Source: Defluviicoccus sp. (GTDB lineage Bacteria; Pseudomonadota; Alphaproteobacteria; Rhodospirillales; Defluviicoccaceae). Taken from it: a stretch of DNA of 64,000 nt. Position 1 is the stretch's first letter, and each line of letters begins with the position of its first letter. The stretch covers positions 62,001-126,000 of the forward strand of contig JARSSM010000022.1 in the NCBI GenBank assembly GCA_029624735.1, written 5' to 3'. This document shows positions 33,395 to 43,933 of this stretch, piece after piece. The notes below the pieces were generated by a model, which worked only from the letters and a program-made list of their open reading frames with translations, was not told the DNA's origin and searched no databases. The translations under genes were made by a program, and so were the position numbers.

Positions 33395-33452
33395 GGCGCT
33401 GATCCTTCTCGCCTATCTCGTCTTTGCTCTCGTTCGGCCTGAGCGGTTCTGA
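33363..33452 (+). CDS. kdpF: K+-transporting ATPase subunit F
   Basis: 29 aa, MLIDYVLGGGVALILLAYLV followed by FALVRPERF. This is the single-helix KdpF peptide that stabilises the KdpFABC complex, with the typical C-terminal RPERF. A GTG at 33351 would add four residues and overlap the preceding ORF. kdpA begins 12 bp downstream. Confidence 0.85.
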   Translation: MLIDYVLGGGVALILLAYLVFALVRPERF

Positions 33453-33464
33453 GGGAGTTGGGTC

Positions 33465-35168
33465 ATGACCATTGTGGGCTGGGTGCAGATCGCCCTTTAC
33501 GTGGCACTGGTCCTTGTGCTGGCGCGCCCGTTCGGCGGCTATATCACCCGCGTCGTGACCGGCGAGCGGACGATACTGTCGCCGGCGCTGGTTCCGATCG
33601 AGCGCCTCCTTTATCGCGCCGCTGGCGTCGATCCGCGCGTCGAGCAGCACTGGCTGACCTACGCGGTGGCGATGCTTCTGTTCAATCTCGCCGGCCTGGT
33701 CGTCCTTTACGCACTGATGCGCCTGCAGGCGGTCCTGCCTCTCAACCCGCAAGGAATGGCGGCGGTGCCGGCGGACCTCGCGCTGAACACCGCCACCAGC
33801 TTCGTCACCAACACCAACTGGCAGAACTACGGTGGCGAAGCGACGATGAGCTACCTGACCCAGATGGCCGGGCTCACGGTGCAGAATTTCCTTTCCGCCG
33901 CCACCGGCATTGCCCTCGCGGTGGCGCTGATCCGCGGCTTTGCCCGCAAGTCGGCGGCAACGATCGGCAATTTCTGGGTCGATCTCACCCGGATCACGCT
34001 CTACATCCTGCTCCCGCTGTCGTTCGCCATTGCGCTCGTGCTGGTGTGGCAGGGCATGCCGCAGAACCTTGATGCCTACGTTCAGGCTGCGGCTCTCGAT
34101 GGCGGGTCGCAGACGATCGCACAAGGTCCCGTCGCGAGCCAGGTCGCGATTAAGATGCTGGGCACCAACGGCGGCGGTTTCTTCAATGCCAACGCCGCAC
34201 ACCCTTACGAGAACCCGACGCCGCTCTCCAATCTGATCCAGATGGTTGCGATCTTTGCCATCGGTGCGGCCTTGACCAACGTCTTTGGCCGGATGGTGGG
34301 AGACGAGCGCCAGGGCTGGGCAATCCTCGGCGCAATGATGATCTTGTTCATCGCCGGGGTCGCCGTCACCTACTGGGCGGAAGCGCAGGCCAATCCGGCG
34401 CTGGCGGCGCTCGGCGTCGATCCCGCCGGCGGCAACATGGAAGGCAAGGAGGTCAGGTTCGGCATCACCCTTTCGGCCTTGTTCGCGACCATCACCACCG
34501 CAGCTTCGTGCGGGGCGGTGAACGCCATGCATGACAGCTTCCTGCCATTGGGCGGAATGATCCCGTTGATCAACATGCAGCTCGGCGAGGTGATCGTCGG
34601 CGGCGTCGGTGCGGGTCTTTACGGGATGCTCTTGTTCGCCATTCTTGCCGTGTTCATCGCCGGCCTCATGGTCGGCCGCACACCGGAATACCTCGGCAAG
34701 AAGATCGAGGCGCGCGAGGTAAAATTGGCGATGCTGGCGGTGCTTTGCCTGCCGCTGATGATGCTGGTGTTGACGGCGGTCGCACTCCCTCTCGGCGCTG
34801 CCAGCATCCAGGACCCGGGCCCGCACGGTTTTAGCGAGGTGCTATACGCCTTCACGTCCGCCGCCGCCAACAACGGCAGCGCCTTCGGCGGCCTTTCCGG
34901 AAACACGCCTTTCTATAACGCGACGTTGGCGTTGGCGATGTTCGTCGGCCGCTTCTTCGTCATCCTGCCCATGCTGGCCATTGCCGGCGCGCTCGCGGCA
35001 AAGACGACGCTGCACGCCTCGCACGGCACCTTTCCCACCGACGGACCGCTGTTCGTGGGTTTGCTCACCGGCGTCGTGCTCATCGTGGGCGGGCTCACCT
35101 TCTTCCCCGCTCTCGCCCTCGGACCGGTAGTGGAGCATCTCTCGATGCTCGCCGGGACAACTTTCTGA
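33465..35168 (+). CDS. kdpA: K+-transporting ATPase subunit A (K+ channel-like)
   Basis: 567 aa with ten or so transmembrane helices. K+ selectivity-filter-like loops include [38 protein letters not shown] and [13 protein letters not shown]. KdpA binds and conducts K+ in the P-type ATPase complex of the inner membrane. Length equals the family norm. It is the first large gene in kdpFABC-DE. Confidence 0.95.
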   Translation: MTIVGWVQIALYVALVLVLARPFGGYITRVVTGERTILSPALVPIERLLYRAAGVDPRVEQHWLTYAVAMLLFNLAGLVVLYALMRLQAVLPLNPQGMAAVPADLALNTATSFVTNTNWQNYGGEATMSYLTQMAGLTVQNFLSAATGIALAVALIRGFARKSAATIGNFWVDLTRITLYILLPLSFAIALVLVWQGMPQNLDAYVQAAALDGGSQTIAQGPVASQVAIKMLGTNGGGFFNANAAHPYENPTPLSNLIQMVAIFAIGAALTNVFGRMVGDERQGWAILGAMMILFIAGVAVTYWAEAQANPALAALGVDPAGGNMEGKEVRFGITLSALFATITTAASCGAVNAMHDSFLPLGGMIPLINMQLGEVIVGGVGAGLYGMLLFAILAVFIAGLMVGRTPEYLGKKIEAREVKLAMLAVLCLPLMMLVLTAVALPLGAASIQDPGPHGFSEVLYAFTSAAANNGSAFGGLSGNTPFYNATLALAMFVGRFFVILPMLAIAGALAAKTTLHASHGTFPTDGPLFVGLLTGVVLIVGGLTFFPALALGPVVEHLSMLAGTTF

Positions 35169-35182
35169 AAGATAATGGTGTC

Positions 35183-37303
35183 ATGACCAAGATGGTGTTG
35201 AGCCGCGGCGTCATCGCGACAGGAGACTCCGGTGGCGGCGCCCGTCGTGCGCGGCGGACGAAGAGCTCGATCTTCGACCGCGCGATCCTTGCCGATGCGC
35301 TCGTTGAGTCCATTCACAAGCTCCATCCGCGACGGCTCGCCCGCAATCCGGTGATGTTCGTCGTCGCCGTCGTCGCGGCGCTGGCAACGGTTCTGTTCAT
35401 CCGCGACTTGGCAGGCGGCGGCGCCAACCTGCTCTTCTCGGTGCAGATCATTGCCTGGCTGTGGATCACAGTGCTGTTCGCCAATTTCGCCGAAGCCGTC
35501 GCCGAGGGCCGCGGCCGGGCCCAGGCAGCGAGCCTGCGCAAGAGCCGCACCGAAACATCGGCCAAACTCCTCAACGACGTGGCGAACGGCACCTGGCGGG
35601 AGATCTCGGCGCTCGACCTCAAGCCGGGCGATGTCGTGCTAGTCGAGGCTGGCGACCTCATTCCCGGTGACGGCGAGGTGATCGAGGGCGTTGCCAGCGT
35701 CAACGAGGCGGCAATTACCGGCGAGTCCGCACCTGTCATTCGCGAGAGCGGCGGCGACCGCTCGGCGGTGACCGGCGGCACGCAGGTCATCTCCGACTGG
35801 ATCAAGGTGCGGATCACCGCCGCTGCCGGTTCGACCTTCCTCGACCGGATGATTGCGCTGGTGGAAGGAGCAGTGCGGCAGAAGACTCCGAACGAGATCG
35901 CGCTCAACGTGCTCCTCGCCGGCATGACCCTCATCTTCGTGCTCGCCGTCGTCACCATCCCCAGCTTCGCCACCTACGCCCAGGGAACGGTGCCGGTGAT
36001 CGCGCTGATCGCGCTGTTCGTGACGCTGATCCCGACGACCATCGGCGCGCTCTTGTCCGCGATCGGCATTGCCGGCATGGACCGGCTGGTGCGCTTCAAC
36101 GTGTTGGCGATGTCGGGCCGCGCCGTCGAGGCGGCCGGCGACGTCGATACGCTGCTCCTCGACAAGACCGGCACGATTACGCTCGGCAATCGGCAAGCAA
36201 CCGAGTTCATCCCGTTGCCGGGTGTGGATGCGCGCGATCTCGCCGATGCGGCGCAGTTATCGTCACTTGCCGACGAGACGCCGGAGGGGCGTTCGATCGT
36301 CGTCCTGGCCAAGGAAACGTACGGGATCCGTGGCCGGAAGATGGCGCCGTTGCATGCGCATCTGGTGCCATTTACGGCACAGACGCGGATGAGCGGCATC
36401 GACATCGACGGCCAGGAAATCCGCAAGGGCGCAGCCGACGCGGTGGTCAACTACGTCCGCTCCGCGACCGGTAACCGCCACATGCCGACGCCGCGGCCGC
36501 TGCAGGAAATCGTCGAACGCGTCGCCAAGGCCGGTGGCACCCCGCTCGCGGTTGCCCGTAACGGCCAGATCCTGGGCGTCATCCATTTGAAGGACATCGT
36601 CAAGGGCGGCATCAACGAGCGTTTCGGCGAATTGCGGCGAATGGGGATTCGCACCGTGATGGTCACCGGCGACAATCCTCTGACCGCAGCTGCGATCGCT
36701 GCCGAAGCCGGCGTCGACGACTTCCTCGCCGAAGCGACACCGGAAGCCAAGCTCAAGCTCATTCGCAACGAGCAGGCGCAGGGCAAGCTGGTGGCAATGT
36801 GCGGCGACGGTACCAACGATGCGCCGGCACTCGCCCAGGCCGACGTCGGCGTAGCGATGAACACCGGCACCATGGCGGCGCGCGAAGCCGGGAACATGAT
36901 CGATCTCGACTCCGATCCGACCAAGCTGATCGAGATCGTCGCCATCGGCAAGCAACTGCTGATGACCCGCGGCGCACTCACCACTTTCTCCATCGCCAAT
37001 GACGTCGCCAAGTACTTCGCGATCATCCCGGCGATGTTCGTTGCCTTCTACCCGCAGCTGCAGGCCCTCAACATCATGGGTCTCGCGAGCCCAGAAAGCG
37101 CCATCCTCTCCGCAATCATCTTCAACGCGTTGATCATCATTGCCCTGATCCCCTTGGCGCTACGCGGGGTTCACTATCGGCCGAGCAGCGCCGCCGCGCT
37201 CTTGCGCCGCAATCTCCTGATCTACGGCCTCGGCGGCATTATCGTGCCGTTTGTCGGCATCAAGCTGATCGATCTCTTCGTTTCCGCCGCCGGGCTTGCC
37301 TGA
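35183..37303 (+). CDS. kdpB: K+-transporting P-type ATPase subunit B
   Basis: 706 aa. It has TGES (179-182), the phosphorylation site DKTGT (D327), [14 protein letters not shown] and the hinge [20 protein letters not shown]. Seven predicted membrane helices. KdpB hydrolyses ATP to drive K+ uptake. The N-terminus is longer than in E. coli by about 20 basic residues. It follows kdpA by 14 bp. Confidence 0.95.
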   Translation: MTKMVLSRGVIATGDSGGGARRARRTKSSIFDRAILADALVESIHKLHPRRLARNPVMFVVAVVAALATVLFIRDLAGGGANLLFSVQIIAWLWITVLFANFAEAVAEGRGRAQAASLRKSRTETSAKLLNDVANGTWREISALDLKPGDVVLVEAGDLIPGDGEVIEGVASVNEAAITGESAPVIRESGGDRSAVTGGTQVISDWIKVRITAAAGSTFLDRMIALVEGAVRQKTPNEIALNVLLAGMTLIFVLAVVTIPSFATYAQGTVPVIALIALFVTLIPTTIGALLSAIGIAGMDRLVRFNVLAMSGRAVEAAGDVDTLLLDKTGTITLGNRQATEFIPLPGVDARDLADAAQLSSLADETPEGRSIVVLAKETYGIRGRKMAPLHAHLVPFTAQTRMSGIDIDGQEIRKGAADAVVNYVRSATGNRHMPTPRPLQEIVERVAKAGGTPLAVARNGQILGVIHLKDIVKGGINERFGELRRMGIRTVMVTGDNPLTAAAIAAEAGVDDFLAEATPEAKLKLIRNEQAQGKLVAMCGDGTNDAPALAQADVGVAMNTGTMAAREAGNMIDLDSDPTKLIEIVAIGKQLLMTRGALTTFSIANDVAKYFAIIPAMFVAFYPQLQALNIMGLASPESAILSAIIFNALIIIALIPLALRGVHYRPSSAAALLRRNLLIYGLGGIIVPFVGIKLIDLFVSAAGLA

Positions 37304-37314
37304 AGGATAAGCCA

Positions 37315-37881
37315 ATGTTGAAGCAGCTTCGTCCCGCTCTGGTGCTCATCGTGTTGTTCACCGTCTTGACCGGCTTTCTCTATCCCTTCGCCGTCACCGG
37401 CGCGGCGCAAGCCGTATTTCCCGACCAGGCGCATGGCAGTCTCTTGAAAAAGGGAGACACGGTCGTTGGCTCGCGCCTGATCGGCCAAGCGTTCACGAGC
37501 GAGCGCTACTTCCATGGCCGGCCGTCCGCCGCCGGAACCGACGGCTACGACGCCGCAGCATCCTCCGGCTCCAACCTCGGCCCGACCAGCAAGGCGCTCA
37601 TCGCGCGGGTGCAGGGCGACGTGGCCGCCCTTGGTGTCAAGCCGGGAACGGTCGTACCGGCCGACCTCGCGACCGCATCGGCGAGCGGACTCGATCCACA
37701 CATCTCGCCCGCAGCGGCGGAGCTGCAGCTCACACGGGTCGCCCGCGCGCGCCATCTTGCAGCCGAGAGCGTTCGTGCACTTGTCCAGGCGCACACGAGC
37801 GGCCGGTTGCTTGGCATCATCGGCGAGCCGAGGGTGAACGTCCTCGAACTCAATCTCGCCCTCGACGCCACCAAGTCGTAA
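37315..37881 (+). CDS. kdpC: K+-transporting ATPase subunit C
   Basis: 188 aa. One N-terminal membrane helix ([21 protein letters not shown]), then the periplasmic domain with the family motifs [18 protein letters not shown], and [19 protein letters not shown]. KdpC assists assembly and ATP affinity of KdpB. AAGGATAAG precedes the ATG. Confidence 0.94.
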   Translation: MLKQLRPALVLIVLFTVLTGFLYPFAVTGAAQAVFPDQAHGSLLKKGDTVVGSRLIGQAFTSERYFHGRPSAAGTDGYDAAASSGSNLGPTSKALIARVQGDVAALGVKPGTVVPADLATASASGLDPHISPAAAELQLTRVARARHLAAESVRALVQAHTSGRLLGIIGEPRVNVLELNLALDATKS

Positions 37882-37930
37882 GCTTCTGGTGTGAGCGGCC
37901 TGCCAAGACGGCGCCGCGCTCAGGCAAGCA

Positions 37931-40651
37931 ATGTCCGACATCGAACCCCGTATCGACCAGCGTCCCTCGCCGGATGAACTCCTCAAGACAGCGCAGAAGG
38001 AGGAACGCGGTCGCCTGAAGATCTTCTTGGGCGCCGCGCCAGGCGTCGGCAAGACTTTCGAAATGCTGATGACAGCCCACGCCAGACAGCGCGAGGGCGT
38101 GGACGTTGTCGTCGGTGTCGTGGAAACCCATGGTCGGATCGAGACGGAACAGCTGTTGACTGGGTTGGAGGTCATTCCCCGGCGCGGCGTCGATTACCGA
38201 GGGATTACGCTCGACGAGATGGACCTGGACGCTGTGCTTGCCCGTCGCCCGAAGCTCGTCTTGGTTGACGAACTGGCACATACCAACACGCCGGGCTCGC
38301 GCCATCCCAAGCGCTACCTCGACGTCGAAGAGCTGCTTGCCGCAGGCATCGACGTGTTCACCACCCTCAACATCCAGCACGTCGAAAGCCTGAACGATGT
38401 CGTCGCCCGCATCACCCGCATTCGCGTGCGCGAGACGGTGCCCGACAGCATTCTCGATGCCGCCGACGACATCGAGGTCATCGATATTTCGCCGGACGAC
38501 CTCATTCAGCGGCTGAAGGAAGGCAAGATTTATGTTCCCCATACCGCGCAGCGGGCCATTGATCATTACTTCGCGCCGGGCAATCTGACTGCACTGCGGG
38601 AACTGGCGCTGCGGCGAACGGCGCAGCGGGTCGACGAGCAGTTGCTGTCGCACATGCGCAGCCACGCCATCCACGGTCCGTGGGCGGCCGGCGAGCGCGT
38701 GGTGGTGTGCATCAGTGAAAGCGAGCGCTGTGCCGCCCTGGTTCGCCAAGCGAAGCGGATGGCCGATCGGCTGCACGCGCCTTGGATGGCGCTCTACGTC
38801 GAGACCGCGCGCACCCAGCGCTTGACCGACGTCGAGCGCGACCGTGTCGCCGATTGCCAGCGGCTCGCCGAACGGCTTGGCGGCGAAGCCGTGACCATTC
38901 CCGGGCCGGACATCGCGGAAGAAATCCTTCGCTTCGCGCGCGACAACAACGTGACACAGATTGTCATCGGCAAGTCGAACCGCTCGCGCTGGTTTGAGGT
39001 GCTGCATGGCTCGGTCGTGCACGACCTCGTGCGCAAGGCAGGCGGCATCGGCGTCCACATCAGCGGCGGCGACGTATCCGATGGTGGCGAGGCGGCACCG
39101 CCGACGGCCGTTCCTTCCACGCTTACGAGGCAAGGCCCAGATGTTGTCGCCCATGCCGTCGCCCTTGCCGCGGTTGCCGCCGCCCTCGCGCTGGCACTGC
39201 TGCTGCAGCCGATCATGGGAATCGAGAATGTTGACCTGATCTTCCTCATCGCGGTGATCAGCATCGCCGGCCGCTACGGCCTGTGGCCCGCGATGGCAGC
39301 CTCCGTCACCAGCGTACTCGCGTACAACTTCTTCTTTTTCCCACCGATCTATACGTTCACCATCAACGATCCGAAACATGTCGTTGCCGTTGTGTTTTTC
39401 ATGTTAGCGGCGCTGATTGCGAGCAATCTTGCCGGCCGAACGCGCGACCAGGCGAACGCCATCCGTGTCCGCGCCCGCACATCGGAATCGCTCTACGCGT
39501 TCAGCCGCAAGATCGCGGGCGTGGCGACGCTCGACGACTTGTTGTGGGCGGCCGCGTTTCAGATCGCGTCGATGCTGAAGTTCAATGTCGTCATCCTGGT
39601 GCCGGAGGATGGGCAACTCCTGGTCCGTGTCGGCTACCCGCCGGAAGATCAGCTGGACGGGGCCGACCTCGCCGCCGCGCATTGGAGCTGGAAACACGAC
39701 CGGCCGGCCGGAAGGGGCGCCGAAACCCTGCCCGGCGGCAAACGCCTGTTCATACCCCTGCGCACGAATCGCGGCGCGGTCGGTGTCATCGGCATCGACC
39801 GCGAGCAAGCCGGGCCATTGTTCACTCCCGATGAGCGCCGTCTGCTCGACGCGTTGCTCGATCAGACCGCGGTCGCGATCGAACGGGTCCGGCTTGCGAA
39901 GGAGATCGACGAAGCGCGCATGCTGACCGAGACCGAGCGGCTGCGCTCCGCCCTGCTGGCCTCGATCTCCCATGACTTGTCGACCCCGCTTGCCGCTATC
40001 CTCGGTGCCGCGACATCTCTGCAGAATTACGACGGCTTGTACGACCCCAAGGCACGCCGCGATCTCGTCGACACCATCCGCGACGAGGGCGAGCGGCTGC
40101 ACCGCTTCGTGCGCAACCTCCTCGACATGACGCGGCTGGAGTCGGGCGCTATCGAACCGAGCCGGGAGATGATTGACGTCGGTGAGGCGATCGGCGCCGC
40201 GCTTGAGCGCTGCGGCCGGATGTTGATCCATCACCGGGTCGAACTCGACATCGAACCGGGCTTGCCGATGCTGCCGCTCGACGCGGTACTGCTTGAGCAG
40301 GTGCTGGTCAATCTTCTCGACAACGCCTCGAAGTACACGCCTGCCGGCTCGACCGTCTCGTTGCTGGCGAAACGGCAAGACGATTGCATTGTCGTGCATG
40401 TGCTCGACGAAGGAGCAGGGATCCCCGAGGTCGAGCTGGAGCGGGTATTCACCAAGTTCTATCGCTTGGATGCGGGCGACCTGAAGCAGCCGGGCACGGG
40501 CCTCGGCCTCGCCGTCTGCCGCGGCTTTGCCGAAGCGCTCGGCGGGACGATCACCGCCAGCAACCGTGCCGACCGCAGTGGTGCGGTATTTACGTTGAGC
40601 TTTCCGGAACGGCAGTCGGGCGAAAGCCGGCCCGCCGACGCGACCGCATGA
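37931..40651 (+). CDS. kdpD: Sensor histidine kinase KdpD
   Basis: 906 aa. The N-terminal KdpD domain has Walker A GAAPGVGKT (34-42), followed by a Usp-like domain (~250-370) and four membrane helices (~415-500). A GAF-like region precedes the kinase core with H681 in SISHDLSTPLAAILG, an N box LLDNASKYTP and G boxes. It senses K+ limitation or turgor and phosphorylates KdpE. Starts 49 bp after kdpC and overlaps kdpE by 4 bp. Confidence 0.94.
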   Translation: MSDIEPRIDQRPSPDELLKTAQKEERGRLKIFLGAAPGVGKTFEMLMTAHARQREGVDVVVGVVETHGRIETEQLLTGLEVIPRRGVDYRGITLDEMDLDAVLARRPKLVLVDELAHTNTPGSRHPKRYLDVEELLAAGIDVFTTLNIQHVESLNDVVARITRIRVRETVPDSILDAADDIEVIDISPDDLIQRLKEGKIYVPHTAQRAIDHYFAPGNLTALRELALRRTAQRVDEQLLSHMRSHAIHGPWAAGERVVVCISESERCAALVRQAKRMADRLHAPWMALYVETARTQRLTDVERDRVADCQRLAERLGGEAVTIPGPDIAEEILRFARDNNVTQIVIGKSNRSRWFEVLHGSVVHDLVRKAGGIGVHISGGDVSDGGEAAPPTAVPSTLTRQGPDVVAHAVALAAVAAALALALLLQPIMGIENVDLIFLIAVISIAGRYGLWPAMAASVTSVLAYNFFFFPPIYTFTINDPKHVVAVVFFMLAALIASNLAGRTRDQANAIRVRARTSESLYAFSRKIAGVATLDDLLWAAAFQIASMLKFNVVILVPEDGQLLVRVGYPPEDQLDGADLAAAHWSWKHDRPAGRGAETLPGGKRLFIPLRTNRGAVGVIGIDREQAGPLFTPDERRLLDALLDQTAVAIERVRLAKEIDEARMLTETERLRSALLASISHDLSTPLAAILGAATSLQNYDGLYDPKARRDLVDTIRDEGERLHRFVRNLLDMTRLESGAIEPSREMIDVGEAIGAALERCGRMLIHHRVELDIEPGLPMLPLDAVLLEQVLVNLLDNASKYTPAGSTVSLLAKRQDDCIVVHVLDEGAGIPEVELERVFTKFYRLDAGDLKQPGTGLGLAVCRGFAEALGGTITASNRADRSGAVFTLSFPERQSGESRPADATA

Positions 40652-41337
40652 GCGGCGACGGCCCGCTTATCCTCGTCATCGACGACGAGCCGGCGATTCG
40701 GCGGTTGCTGCGCACGAGCCTTGCGGCCCAGCGTTATCGCATCAGCGAGGCCGAGACCGCCGCAGAAGGGGTTCGCCGCACGCGCGCCGACCGGCCCGAT
40801 GCGGTCATCCTCGACCTGGGCCTGCCCGACCAGGACGGTATTGGCGTCATCCGCACCCTGCGCGGCTTCTCGAAGGTTCCGATCATTGTGCTGTCGAGCC
40901 GTGGTGATGAGCGCGGCAAGATCGAGGCGCTTGATCTCGGAGCCGACGACTACGTCACCAAACCCTTCGGAATGGGCGAATTGATCGCTCGCATTCGGGC
41001 CGCGCTGCGTCACCGCGTCCAGGACGAAGGCGCCGAGCCGCTCTTTACGAGTGGGGACCTGGCCGTCGATCTGGTCCGCCGTTTCGTCACGATCGGCGGT
41101 GAGGAGGTCAAGCTGTCGCCGAAGGAGTACGATATCCTGCGGCTGCTGGTGATCCACGCCGGCAAGGTGTTGACCCATCGCATGATCATGCACGACGTCT
41201 GGGGCGCGGCCGGCGACGTCCAGTACCTCCGCATCTACATCCGCCAGCTCCGCCAGAAGCTGGAACGGAATCCCGAGCGGCCGGCGCACATCGTCACCGA
41301 GACCGGCGTCGGCTACCGCCTGCGCCTGCCGGAATGA
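40648..41337 (+). CDS. kdpE: Response regulator KdpE
   Basis: 229 aa. Receiver domain with DDE at 12-14, phospho-acceptor D56 in VILDLGLPDQDG, and VTKPF. The OmpR/PhoB winged helix follows (KLSPKEYDILRLLVIHAGKVLTH). The ATG overlaps the kdpD stop (ATGA). It activates the kdpFABC promoter. About 250 bp after its stop hold no recognisable gene. Confidence 0.94.
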   Translation: MSGDGPLILVIDDEPAIRRLLRTSLAAQRYRISEAETAAEGVRRTRADRPDAVILDLGLPDQDGIGVIRTLRGFSKVPIIVLSSRGDERGKIEALDLGADDYVTKPFGMGELIARIRAALRHRVQDEGAEPLFTSGDLAVDLVRRFVTIGGEEVKLSPKEYDILRLLVIHAGKVLTHRMIMHDVWGAAGDVQYLRIYIRQLRQKLERNPERPAHIVTETGVGYRLRLPE

Positions 41338-41585
41338 GTCGGGCGCGCAGGCGAGATCCCGTCAACCATGCGCGCCGTTTCGCGCCCCTCCGATGCGATG
41401 GGTGGCCGCGACTGGTACGAACGGGCCAGGGCGATGCACGGTGCGCGAGAAAACCACGAAGCGCGTGGTTGACGCGCCGGCGGTCGGAGGCCGCGCACGC
41501 TCGCGCCAGGCTCACGCGGTACCGGTGAGAGCGTCGCCCCCTGACCTTTCCGTGTGCCGCTCGCCAGAGAAGCCGGAGGATCGTT

Positions 41586-42488
41586 CTACGGCGGAGGCCG
41601 CACTCCAGCCGAGTCGGAGCGCCCGACGGCGTATGCCTGCTCGGCGGCAGCGTCGAGCACAGCGGCGATTAGGTGAGCGGGAGCGTCCGAACGCCAAGCA
41701 AGGCCGATCGAACGCCGCAAGCCGAGATCGGCGACCGGCACCGCGACCACCTCCTCGGTAGCGAGGCTGCCGGGCGCGATGGCGATCCCCACGCCGGCTG
41801 CTACTAAGCGTAGCGCGAGTTCGTCTCGTGCAGCGCGCGCGGCGGCGCGCAACGCAATGCCCGCCGCTCGGAGCTGTCCGCCCCGCAGCTCGCAGGCCGC
41901 GCGCAGCACAATCCGCTCACCATCAAGGTCACGCACGCCAACGCCCGAAGACCGATGCCGCGCCAAACGGTGGCCCGGCGCGACGAGGGCGACGAAGTCC
42001 TCGCGCCACAGGACTCGCGCGTTCGCGGCGTCCTCCTCGACCGTGGTCCAGGCAGCCTCGAGGCGGCCTCGCCGCAGGCGGTCCGCAAGGTCCGCGCGGT
42101 CGGCCTCACGCAGGTGAAGGCTCCAGCCCGGTTCGCCCCGCGCCAGGGCCGCCGTGACCGCGACGACGTCGCGGCCGGCGATGGTCGGCATCACGCCCAG
42201 GCGCAGGCGCGGCAGTTTGTTCCCGCCGTCGGCGCGGAACTCGGCGCGCGCGGCCTCGCATTGCCCCAGGATCTCGGTGGCTCGGCCATGGAAATGAAGC
42301 GCCTTGGCGGTCGGCACCAGCCGCCTTCCGCCGCCGGGCCGATGAAACAGTGGCTCCCCCAGTTCGTCTTCAAGGGCGCGCAGAGCCGCTGAGACCGCCG
42401 GCTGGGAAACGTGCAGATGCTGCGCGGCAGCCACGACGCCCCCACGCTCGACGACCGTGACGAAGACAAGGAGGTGGTGAAGCTTCAT
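41586..42488 (-). CDS. LysR-family transcriptional regulator
   Basis: 300 aa. N-terminal LysR helix-turn-helix (MKLHHLLVFVTVVERGGVVAA, then AQHLHVSQPAVSAALRALEDELG) and a periplasmic-binding-like effector domain. Very Arg/Ala-rich. It is divergent from the EthD gene at 42667 and probably regulates it; the 178-bp gap contains an AT-rich TTATTTATCATGACAATAG stretch (42502-42520) suitable for promoters. The effector is unknown. Confidence 0.87.
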   Translation of the reverse strand: MKLHHLLVFVTVVERGGVVAAAQHLHVSQPAVSAALRALEDELGEPLFHRPGGGRRLVPTAKALHFHGRATEILGQCEAARAEFRADGGNKLPRLRLGVMPTIAGRDVVAVTAALARGEPGWSLHLREADRADLADRLRRGRLEAAWTTVEEDAANARVLWREDFVALVAPGHRLARHRSSGVGVRDLDGERIVLRAACELRGGQLRAAGIALRAAARAARDELALRLVAAGVGIAIAPGSLATEEVVAVPVADLGLRRSIGLAWRSDAPAHLIAAVLDAAAEQAYAVGRSDSAGVRPPP

Positions 42489-42666
42489 CAGTTTTTACGA
42501 TGCTTATTTATCATGACAATAGATTATCCGGATGTTGCGGCGCTTGCTACGCTCTATCCCATGGCTTTGCGGCGGAAGGAGCGACAGTCCCCCGGACGGC
42601 TCGGCATCGCGGGCGGGCCTTCTCGCGGATGGGACGTGAGCGCACGCATGGACCCGGAGACAAGAC

Positions 42667-43080
42667 ATGAAGCTGATCTATTGCCTGAAGCGGCTGCCGA
42701 CGCTTACGCTGGAAGAATTCCGGCGCTATTGGCTCGACGTTCACGGGCCGCTCGTGCGGGCGCACCAGGACGCCCTGCGCATTGTCCGCTACGTCCAAAC
42801 CCACACCGCGACCGGACCGCTGCTCGACAAGCTCCGCGCCTTCCGCGGATCGGCGGATCCTTACGATGGTGTCGCCGAGATCTGGTACGCGAGCGCGGAG
42901 GCTCTGGCGACGCTCGGCCGCGACCCTGAGGCGCGGGCGGCAAGCCGCCGGCTCCTGGAGGACGAGCGGAGGTTCGTCGACTTGGCGCGCTCACCGATCT
43001 GGATCGGCGAGGAGCACCTCATCATCGGTGCCGGCTTGCCGGATCGGTCCGCCTGTTCACCGACGCGAATGGAGACATGA
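42667..43080 (+). CDS. EthD-domain protein
   Basis: 137 aa. The EthD/dimeric alpha-beta-barrel pattern is clear: MKLIYCLKRLPTLTLEEFRRYW, WLDVHGPLV, and a C-terminal VDLARSPIWIGEEHLII. These small proteins accompany catabolic enzymes, for example in ether or dehydratase pathways; the precise reaction is unknown. Divergent from a LysR regulator. Confidence 0.8.
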   Translation: MKLIYCLKRLPTLTLEEFRRYWLDVHGPLVRAHQDALRIVRYVQTHTATGPLLDKLRAFRGSADPYDGVAEIWYASAEALATLGRDPEARAASRRLLEDERRFVDLARSPIWIGEEHLIIGAGLPDRSACSPTRMET

Positions 43081-43104
43081 GCTTCCGTCCGGATCGCTCG
43101 GCCG

Positions 43105-43845
43105 TCATCCGACCGATCTGAATATCAGGTAAGTCCCGAGCACGAGCAGGCCGGCGAAGAACCACCTCCGGAACGCTGCCGGCGACATGCGCAGGCGAAC
43201 CGTCTGCCCAACCCACATTCCGACGCAAGCGAGCGCCAGCGCGGCGATCGTATCAAGGGCCATCGAGGGCTGCAGTCCTCCTTCCACGCCGACATTCACC
43301 GCAAGGGCGAGGGTCGAGACGGTGAAGGACAACCCCAAAGCCTGAACAAGCTCCTCCTTCTCCAATCCGATCGCCTGAAGATAAGGCACAGCGGGTATCA
43401 CGAAGACGCCGGTCGCCGCAGTAATCAGCCCGGTGATTGCCCCGACCATTGGCGAAAGGATCGGCTCCCAACGATTGGGAACGGAGAGCCGGAATGCGGC
43501 CAATCCGGTCATTGCGTACAGCGTCAACGCGACGCCGAGAAGAGCGGTCCCGAACGGCGCGGCCGCACCCGTCATCAGGCCGAGGCCTGACCACGTGCCG
43601 ATACAGACGGCCAGCATCATTGGCCAAAGCCGTCGGAGCACGACAGCGAGTGCGGGGCCAGCCACCATCTGCCACACGTTCGTGACGAGCGAAGGCACGA
43701 GAAGGATGGCCGCCGCGTGGACGGGCGGCATGACGATGGCCAACAGGCCCATTGAGATCGTTGGCAGACCGAGTCCGATCACGCCCTTCACAACACCTGC
43801 GACCGCGAACACGGCGCCCACGAACATGAGAATTGGATCGAACAT
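43105..43845 (-). CDS. TauE/SafE-family membrane permease
   Basis: 246 aa, eight predicted helices in two halves. VGAVFAVAGVVKGVIGLGLP near the N-terminus is the TauE motif, repeated as AITGLITAATGVFVIP. Family members export or import sulfite, sulfoacetate or other organic anions. The ATG at 43845 is the family N-terminus; upstream codons are the shared promoter region. Divergent from the LysR regulator at 43934, with a perfect palindrome between them. Confidence 0.85.
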   Translation of the reverse strand: MFDPILMFVGAVFAVAGVVKGVIGLGLPTISMGLLAIVMPPVHAAAILLVPSLVTNVWQMVAGPALAVVLRRLWPMMLAVCIGTWSGLGLMTGAAAPFGTALLGVALTLYAMTGLAAFRLSVPNRWEPILSPMVGAITGLITAATGVFVIPAVPYLQAIGLEKEELVQALGLSFTVSTLALAVNVGVEGGLQPSMALDTIAALALACVGMWVGQTVRLRMSPAAFRRWFFAGLLVLGTYLIFRSVG

Positions 43846-43900
43846 GGAGCCGACCCTGATCGATCCCTGCGACTCTCGCAATGCGGAGGTTTCGAAGATA

Positions 43901-43921
43901 GACTTCGGATCATCCGAAGTC
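43901..43921. promoter_or_regulatory. Perfect 21-bp palindrome between tauE-like gene and its LysR regulator
   Basis: GACTTCGGAT, a central C, then the exact reverse complement of the first arm. It lies 55 bp upstream of the permease ATG and 12 bp before the lysR ATG, directly ahead of the latter's AGGAGG ribosome site. It is a likely autoregulatory operator. Confidence 0.7.
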
Positions 43922-43933
43922 AGGAGGCGTTGC

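Noticed and set aside
33327-34826. 499-codon minus-strand frame opposite kdpF/kdpA
   Set aside because: His/Arg/Gln-rich shadow with no domain; KdpA is certain.
41338-41585. GC-rich gap after kdpE
   Set aside because: Short frames only, no repeats, promoter or RNA pattern recognised.
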